Assembly: GCF_011764425.1 (NCBI RefSeq)
Contig: NZ_BLPF01000001.1
Coordinates: forward strand, 2,161,001 to 2,225,000
Reading direction: 5' to 3'
DNA length: 64,000 nucleotides
Origin: Phytohabitans houttuyneae
Lineage (GTDB): Bacteria; Actinomycetota; Actinomycetes; Mycobacteriales; Micromonosporaceae
Below are positions 52,601 to 61,600 of this stretch, in pieces (the stretch's first letter is position 1; the number at the start of each line of letters is the position of its first letter). A program made the position numbers and the translations under genes. The notes under the pieces were generated by a model, which saw only the letters and a program-made list of their open reading frames with translations, was not told the DNA's origin and did not search any database.

Positions 52601-55600
52601 CAGCGGGTGCCGGGACAGCGACCGGGCCGGAGCCAGCTCCTCGACGAGCCGTTCGAACGGCACGTCCTGGTGCGCGAACGCGCCAAGCGTCGTCTCCCGG
52701 ACCCGGGACAGAATCTGCCGGAACTCGGGGTCGCCGGACAGGTCGGTGCGGATCACGAGCGTGTTGACGAAGAACCCGACCAGGTCGTCCAGGGCCTCGT
52801 CGGTACGGCCCGCGATGCCGGAGCCGATCGGGATGTCGGTACCGCCGCCCAGCCGGGACAGCAGCACCGCCAGCGCGGCCTGCAGCACCATGTAGGGCGT
52901 CACGCCCTCGTCCCGGGCGACGTCCACCAGGCGCTGGTGCACCTCGGCCGGGATCTGGAACGGCACCCGGTGGCCGCGGTAGCTGGCCACAGCCGGACGC
53001 GGCAGGTCGTGCGGCAGCGCAAGCTCTTCCGGCCCGCCGGCCAGTGCCCGCCGCCAGTACGCCACCTGCTCCAGCAGCAGGCTGTCCGGGTCTGCCTCGT
53101 CCCCCAGCAGGTCCCGCTGCCACAGCGCGTAGTCGGCGTACTGCACCGGCAGCGGCTCCCACGCCGGCGCCCGGCCGGCGGAACGCGCGGCGTACGCCGC
53201 CGACAGGTCCCGGCTCAGCGGCCCGTCCGACCAGCCGTCCGTGGCGGCGTGGTGCACCACCAGAACGAGGACCGGATCGGCGGACTCCGCCTGGAAGAGC
53301 CAGGCCCGGATCGGGACCTCCACCGACAGGTCGAACGCGTACCGCGTCGCGCCCGCCACCGCCTCTTCCAGCTCACCGGCGCCGACCTGGACGACCTCCA
53401 GCCGCCAGTCCAGCTCCGCGGTTTCCAGGATCCGCTGGTACGGCTCACCGTCGGCGACGGCGAACACGGTGCGCAGCGGCTCGTGGCGGTCGATCACGTC
53501 GCGCAGCGCCGCGTCCATCGCGGCCGCGTCGACGTCGGCCATCCGCAGCACCGTCGGCACGTTGTAGGTCGCGCTCGGCCCTTCGAGCTGGGTCAGGAAC
53601 CACAGCCGGCGCTGCGCGAACGACAGCGGTACCCGCTGCGGCCGCTCGCCGGCACGCAGCACCGGGCGTACCCGGTCCGACTGCATCGCGGTCAGCTTGG
53701 CCGCCAGCGCGGCCACCGTCGGCGCCTCGAAGAGGGTCCGCAGCGGCAGCTCCACGCCGAGTACCGCCCGGATGCGGGAGATCAGCCGCACGGCCAGCAG
53801 CGAGTGGCCGCCGAGCGTGAAGAAGCTGTCCTCGACGCCGACCGTGTCGACGCCCAGCACCTGGGCGAACGCGGCGCACAGGATCTCCTCCTGCACCGTT
53901 GCCGGTCCCCGCCCCGCGCCGGCGGCCGTTGCGTAGTTCGGCGCCGGCAGCGCCTTGCGGTCCAGCTTTCCGTTCACCGTCACCGGCAGCTCGGGCAGCG
54001 TGACGACCGCGGCCGGGACCATGTACTCCGGCAGCCGCTGGCCCACGAACTCCAGCAGGTCGGCGGTGACGACCGCGGTGTCGCCGGCCGGCACCACGTA
54101 GGCGACGAGGCGCTTGTCGTCGACGGTGTCCTCGCGCACGATGACCGCCGCGCCGGCCACGCTCGGGTGGTCGCGCAGGACGGCCTCGATCTCGCCGAGC
54201 TCGATCCGGAAGCCGCGGATCTTCACCTGCTGGTCGACCCGGCCGAGGTACACCACTCGCCCGTCGTCGGTCCACTTGACGAGGTCGCCGGAGCGGTACA
54301 TCCGCTCGCCCGTCCCGAACGGGCAGGCCACGAAGCGCTGCCCGGTCAGCCCGGCCCGTCCCACGTACCCGCGGGCCACGCCGCCGCCGGCGATGTAGAG
54401 CTCGCCCGGCACGCCGACCGGTACCGGCATCAGCCCGTCGTCGAGCACATAGAAGCGCGTGTTGCCGAGGGGCCGCCCAGCGGCACCAGCCCTGGCCGCT
54501 GCCCGTCCACGATGCCGCCGGTCACGATCGCCGTCGTCTCGGTCGGGCCGTACGCGTTGCGCATGACCCGCCCGGGCGACCAGATCCGCGCGATGGACTC
54601 GTCGATCGCCTCGCCGCCGACCAGCAGCGTGCGCAGCGGCGCGAGGTCCGCCGGCTGCAGCGCCTTGAGCATCGACGGCGTCACGAACGCGACCTCGGCC
54701 TCGGTGAGCTCGCGCAGCAGGCTCGGCTGCGCCCGGTGCTCCTCGCTGGCGATCACCAGCGAGGCTCCGGACGAGTACGCCAGGCCGATCTCCAGGACCG
54801 ACGCGTCGAAGCTGTACGAGGCGAACTGCAGCACGCCCACGCCCGGCCGCACGCCGGCGACCGGCCCGGCCACCGCGCCGAGGTTGACCAGCGACTCGTG
54901 CGCGACCGCGACGCCCTTGGGGGTGCCGGTCGAACCGGACGTGTAGATGATGTACGCCAGCCCGGCCGGCTCGACCACGGCGGGCGGCGCCGTCCGCGGG
55001 TGCCGGGCAAGCGGCTCCGGGTCGTCCAGCCACACGACGGCCGGGTCGTCGAGGCCTTCCAGCGCCCCGCCCACCTCGCGGCGCGCGAGGACGACCTGCG
55101 CCGCGCTGTCGGTGAGGATGAACCTGACCCGGTCGGCGGGCAGGTGCGTGTCGATCGGCAGGTACGCGCCGCCCGCCTTCCACACGCCGACGATCGCCAC
55201 GATCATCTCGACGCGGCGGGGCAGGCACAGCGCCACCACCGACTCCGGGCCGACACCCAGCTCGCGCAGGTACCAACCGAGCTGGTTGGCGCGCGCGTCA
55301 AGCTCGGCGTAGGTCAGCCGCTCGCCGCCGTCGGTGACGGCGGTCGCGTCCGGGGTGCGCCGGGCCTGTGCTTCGAAGACGCCGAGGAACGTCGCGGGGG
55401 CCACGTCCTGGGCGGTGTCGTTCCACCGGTGCAGCACCTGGTCCCGCTCGCGCGGGTCGAGCACGTCGACGGCGCGCAGCGGCAGCTCGGGCGCCGCGGT
55501 CACGATGTCCAGCACCCGCACCAGCCAGTTCGCGATGCGCTGCGCGCTGGCCGGCTCGAACAGGTCCGCCGCGACGGTGACCGAGCCATGCAGTCCGGCC

Positions 55601-58600
55601 GGCCGCCCCTTGTCGTCGACCTTCTCCTCGACGGCGAGGTCGAGGTCGAACCGCGCCGCCACCGTCACCGGGCTGTCGCCGGTGGCCGCCGTGCCGCTGG
55701 TGCGCACGTCGAGGTCCAGCGCGGCCCGCTCGTTGTTGTGCAGGGTCAGCACGACCTGGTACAGCGGGTGGGCGCTCAGCGACCGGGACGGCGCCAGCTC
55801 CTCGACGAGCCGCTCGAACGGCACGTCCTGGTGCGCCAGCGCGCCGAGGCTGGCCTCGCGGACCCGGGCCAGGACCTGGCGGAACTCCGGGTCGCCGGAC
55901 AGGTCGGTGCGGATCACGAGGGTGTTGACGAAGAAGCCGACCAGGTTGTCGAGCGCCTCGTCGGTACGCCCGGCGATTCCTGCGCCGATCGGGATGTCGG
56001 TGCCGGCGCCGAGTCGGGACAGCGTCACGGCCAGCGCCGCCTGCAGCACCATGAACGGTGTCGCGCCTTCGGCCCGGGCCAGCGCGACAAGCCGCTGGTG
56101 CACGTCGGCCGGTACCCGCAGCGGCACCCGGTAGCCGAGGTGGCTCGCCGTGGCCGGGCGGGCGCGGTCGTGCGGCAGGATCAGCTCTTCGGGCGCGCCG
56201 GCCAGCGCCTGCCGCCAGTAGCCGACCTGCTTCGACAGCAGGCTGTCCGGGTCGTTCTCGTCGCCGAGCAGCTCCTGCTGCCACATGGCGTAGTCGGCGT
56301 ACTGCACCGGCAGCGGCTCCCAGTCTGGTGCCGCGCCGTTGCGCCGGGCCGCGTACGCCACGGAGAGGTCGCGGCTCAGCGGGCCGCTGGACCAGCCGTC
56401 GCTGGCGATGTGGTGCGCGACGAGCATGAGCACGTGCTCGCCGGTCCCGTCGTCAAACAGCCACGCCCGCACCGGCACCTCGCTCGACAGGTCGAACGCG
56501 TACCGCGCCGCCTGTGCCTGCGCCTGTGCGAGGTCGTCGACCCGGACGACCTGCAGGTTCCAGTCGAGTTCGGCCGGTTCGAGGATCCGCTGGTACGGCT
56601 CGCCGTCCACCGCCGGGAACACGGTACGCAGCGGCTCGTGGCGGTCGATCACGTCACGGAGCGCGGCGGCGAGGGCGGCCACGTCGATGCCGTCGCCGAG
56701 GCGGATGGCCATCGGCAGGTTGTAGGTGGGGCTCGGTCCTTCCAGCTGGCCGAGGAACCACAGCCGCCGCTGGGCGAACGACAGCGGCACCCGCTCCGGC
56801 CGCGCCCCGGCACGCAGCAGCGGCCGCAGCGGGTCGGTCTCGGCCTCGGTGAGCCGTGCCGCGAGGCCGGCGACGGTCGGCGCCTCGAACAGCACCCGCA
56901 GCGGTAGCTCGACGCCGAGGACGGCGCGGATGCGGGAGATCAGCCGCACCGCGAGCAGCGAATGTCCACCCAGGACAAAGAAGCTGTCATCCACACCCAC
57001 CCCGTCCACACCCAGCACCTGAGCAAACGCGGCACACAACAACTCTTCCCGCACGTTCGACGGCGCCCGCCCGGCGCCGACCGTGTACTCCGGAACCGGA
57101 AGGGCCTTACGGTCCAGCTTCCCGTTCGGCGTCAGCGGGAACTCCGGCAACACCATGACGGCGGCCGGGACCATGTAGTCCGGCAACCGCTGACCAGCGA
57201 ACGCCTTCAACTCCTGCTCAACAAGCCCGTCACCGACGACGTAAGCCACCAGCCGCTTGTCACCCGGAGTGTCCTCCCGAGCCAGCACCGCCGCCCGCAC
57301 CACACCCGGGTGGGCCAGCAGCACCGTCTCGATCTCACCCAACTCGATCCGGAACCCACGGATCTTCACCTGGTGATCGATCCGCCCCAGGAACACCAAC
57401 TCCCCGCCGGTGGTCCACCTAACAAGGTCACCCGTCCGATAAAGCCGCGCCCCACCCCCAGCGAACGGGTCCGCGACAAACCTTTCCGCCGTCAACCCAG
57501 CCCGGCCCCGGTAACCGCGGGCCACACCGTCACCACCGATGAACAACTCACCCGCCACACCCGCCGGGACCGGCTTCAAATGCGCATCCAGCACATACAC
57601 CTGGGTGTTCGCGATCGGCGTGCCCAACAGGATCGGGCCGCCGTGTTCAAGGGGCTGGCAGGTGGACCAGATCGTGGTCTCGGTCGGCCCGTACATGTTC
57701 CACACACCGCCGGTGCGGGCCAGCAACGCCTCCGCCAACGTCGCCGGCAGTGCTTCACCACCACACAACACCCGCAGGCCCGGAACGCCGGTCCAGCCGC
57801 CGTCAACGAGCATCTGCCACGTCGCTGGGGTCGCCTGCATCACCGTCACACCGCGGTGGACGATCTCACCGGCCAGCACGTCAGGGGTGCGGGCGGTGTC
57901 CCGGTCGGCGACCACCACCCGGGCACCGACCAGCAGCGGCAGCAACAGTTCCAGGCCGGCGATGTCGAACGACAACGTGGTAACCGCGAGCAGAACATCC
58001 GAACTGGACAGTCCAGGGCGCTGGGCCATACCGACCAGGAAGTTGACCAGGTTGCGGTGGGTGATCTGCACACCCTTCGGCCGGCCGGTGGAGCCCGAGG
58101 TGTAAATGACGTAAGCCAACCGGTCACCGGACGACGGCATGTCGAGGAGTGTGGCCGGGCGGGACGCGATCCGCGCCCGCACCTGCGGATCGTCCAACGT
58201 CACCGTCGCCACCGTGTCGCTGTCGAACACGTGAGCGTGCCGCAGCAACACCGACGCCCCACTGTCCGCGAGCGTGTAAGTCAGGCGATCGGTCGGATAG
58301 TCCGGGTCCAGCGGCAGATAGGCGGCGCCGGCCTGCCACACCGCCAACATCGCGACCACCATGTCCACACCACGGTCCAGACACAGCGCGACAATCGACT
58401 CCGGCCCGACCCCGAACTCCCGCAGCTCCCACGAAAGCCGGCTGGCCTGCTCCACCAGCTCGCGATACGTCAACGACTCCCGCCACACACCACCGCCACC
58501 GCGTCCGGCCGCGACACCGCACGCTCCACGATCAACTCACGCGTCGTGGCCAACACCGGCAACGGCATCGCCGTGTCGTTCCAGACACTGACCACACGCT

Positions 58601-61600
58601 CGCGCTCCGGCGCATCCAGCACATCGACCGCGCTCAACCGGGTGGCGGCCGAAGCCGTCACCACGTCCAGCACCCGCGCGAACCAGCCCGCAAACCGCTG
58701 TGCCGACGAGACGTCGAACAGGTCCGCCGCCACGGTCAGCACACCGCGCAGGCCGGCGGGGCGGCCGTTGTCGCCGAACGCCTCGCCCAGGCTGAAGTCC
58801 AGGTCGAACCGGGCCGCCGCGGTGGCCGAGTCGCCGGGTGCCACCCTCCGGGCGCCGACCACGCCCGGCAGTTCCAGCGAGGCCCGTTCGAGGTTTTGCA
58901 GCGTGAGCATGACCTGGAAGAGCGGGTGCCGGGCCAGCGAGCGGCTCGGTGCCAGCTCCTCGACAAGCCGTTCGAACGGCACGTCCTGATGGGCCAACCC
59001 GCTCAGCGTGGTCTCCCGGACCCGGGCCAGCACCTGCCGGAACTCCGGGTCGCCCGACAGGTCCGTGCGGATGACGAGGGTGTTGACGAAGAACCCCACC
59101 AGGTCGTCCAGGGCTTCGTCGGTGCGGCCCGCGATGGCCGAGCCGATCGGCACGTCGTCGCCGGCGCCCACGCGGGACAGCAGCACCGCGAGCGCGGCCT
59201 GCAGCACCATGAACGGCGTCACGCCCTCGGCCCGCGCCAGCGCCACAAGCCGCTCGTGCACCTCGGCCGGCACCTCCACCGGTACCCGATGACCGCGGTG
59301 GCTCGCCACCGCCGGCCGGGACCGGTCGTGCGGCAGCGCCAACTCCTCCGGCGCACCCGCCAGCGCCTGCCGCCAGTACGCCACCTGCTCAGCCAGCAGG
59401 CTCTCCGGGTCACTCTCGTCACCGAGCAACTGGCGCTGCCACAGCGCGAAGTCCGCGTACTGCACGGGCAGCGGCTCCCACGCCGGCTCCGCCCCGCCGA
59501 CCCGAGCCGCGTACGCCGCGGACAGGTCCCGCGTCAGCGGCCGGCCCGACCAACCGTCACCCGCGATGTGGTGCACCACAAGCACCAGCACGTGCCCGCC
59601 CGACCCGCCGTCGAACAGCCACGCCCGGACCGGCACCTCCACCGACAGGTCGAAGGGGTGCCGCACACTGGCCGCGACCGCCTCGTCCAGCTCGCCGGCG
59701 CCGACCTGGACGGCCTCAAGCCGCCAGTCGACCTCGGCCGGGTCGAGGACCCGCTGGTACGGCTCGCCGTCCGCGACGGCGAACACCGTCCGCAGCGACT
59801 CGTGCCGGGAGATCACGTCGCGCAGGGCAGCGTCGAGGGCGGCCACGTCCAAGCCCTCGCCGAGCCGCACAACGGTCGGGATGTTGTACGTCGGGCTCGG
59901 ACCCTCCAGCTGGGCCAGGAACCACAGGCGCTGCTGCGCGAACGACAGCGGTACCCGCTCCGGCCGCTCGCCGGCGCGCAGCACCGGGCGCACGCGGTCG
60001 CCTTGCATGGCGGCCAGCCGGGACGCGAGCCCCGCCACGGTCGGCGCCTCGAACAGCACCCGCAGCGGCAGCTCGACGCCGAGCACCGCCCGGATGCGGG
60101 AGATCAGCCGCACCGCGAGCAGCGAGTGTCCACCGAGGACGAAGAAGCTGTCGTCGACACCCACGGTGTCCACGCCCAGCACCTGGGCGAACGCCGCGCA
60201 CAGGATCTCCTCCTGCACGGTGCTGGGGCCGCGGCCGGCGCCGGAGGTGTACTCGGGTGCGGGCAGCGCCTTGCGGTCCAGCTTTCCGCTCACCGTCGCC
60301 GGCAGCTCGGGCAGCACCATCACGGCGGCCGGCACCATGTACTCGGGCAGGCGCTGGCCGACGAACGCCTTCAGCGCGCTGTCCGTGACGCCCGTGGCCC
60401 CGGCGGCGGCGACCACGTACGCGACAAGGCGCAGGTCGCCGGGGTTGTCCTCGCGCACGACGACCGCAGCCTGCTCGACGCTGGCGTGTGCTTCGAGGAC
60501 GCTCTCGATCTCGCCCGGTTCGATCCGGAAGCCGCGGATCTTCACCTGCTGGTCGACGCGGCCGAGGTAGATCAGCTGCCCGTCGTCGGTCCACTTGACC
60601 GAGTCGCCGGTGCGGTACATCCGCTCGCCGGTGCCGAACGGGCACGCCACGAACCGCTGCCCGGTCAGCGCGGCCCGGCCGACATAGCCGCGGCCGACGC
60701 CGGTACCCGCGATGTACAGCTCGCCCGCGACCCCGACCGGCACCGGCGCGAGGCCGTCGTCGAGGACGTACACGCGGCAGTTGCCGATCGGGCCGCCGAA
60801 CGGCACCAACCCCTGCCGCTGCCCGTCCACGACACCGCCGGCGACCATGACCGTCGCCTCGGTGGGGCCGTAGATGTTCATCAGGCGGCGCCCGACCGAC
60901 CAGGTACGGGCGATGGACTCGTCGACCGGCTCGGCGCCGACCATCAGCGTCTCGACGCCGGCCAGGTCTTCGGGCTGCAGGACCTTCAGCAGCGACGGCA
61001 GCGCGAACGCCACCCGGACGCCGGTCAGCTCCCGCAGCAGTCCCGGTTGCGCGCGCTGCTCCTCGCCGGCCATGACCAGCGACGCGCCCGACGACAGCGC
61101 CAGGCCCATCTCCAGCACGGAGGCGTCGAAGCTGAACGACGAGAACTGCAGCATGCCCACGCCCGGTGCCAGCCCGGCCACCGGCGCGAACACCGCCACG
61201 AGGTTGGCCAGGCCGCCGTGCGTGACGGCGACGCCCTTCGGGGTACCGGTCGAGCCGGAGGTGTAGATCACGTAGGCCAACCCGGCCGGGTGCGTCGCCA
61301 CGACGGGAGCCGCCTGGGCAGGCTCCGCCCGCGGCTCGTCGAGCCAGAAGACGGGCAGCTGGCCGGTCCCGGCCGGCTCACCCGCGGCGTGGCTGGCGAT
61401 GACGACCTGAGCGCCACTGTCGGCGAGCATGAACTCGACGCGCTCCGCGGGCAGCGCCACGTCGACGGGCAGGTACGCGGCGCCTGCCTTCCACACGGCC
61501 ATGATCGCGGTGATCATCTCCGCGCCGCGGGGCAGGCAGATCGCGACGAGCGACTCGGCGCCGATGCCCCGCTCCCGCAGGTGCCACGCGAGCTTGCCGG

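Noticed and set aside
48494-54946. Very long plus-strand open frames opposite the NRPS genes (up to about 2,150 codons)
   Set aside because: They are mirror frames of GC-rich codons: Arg/His/Gln-rich, without family motifs or ribosome sites, and they recur wherever the NRPS repeats do.
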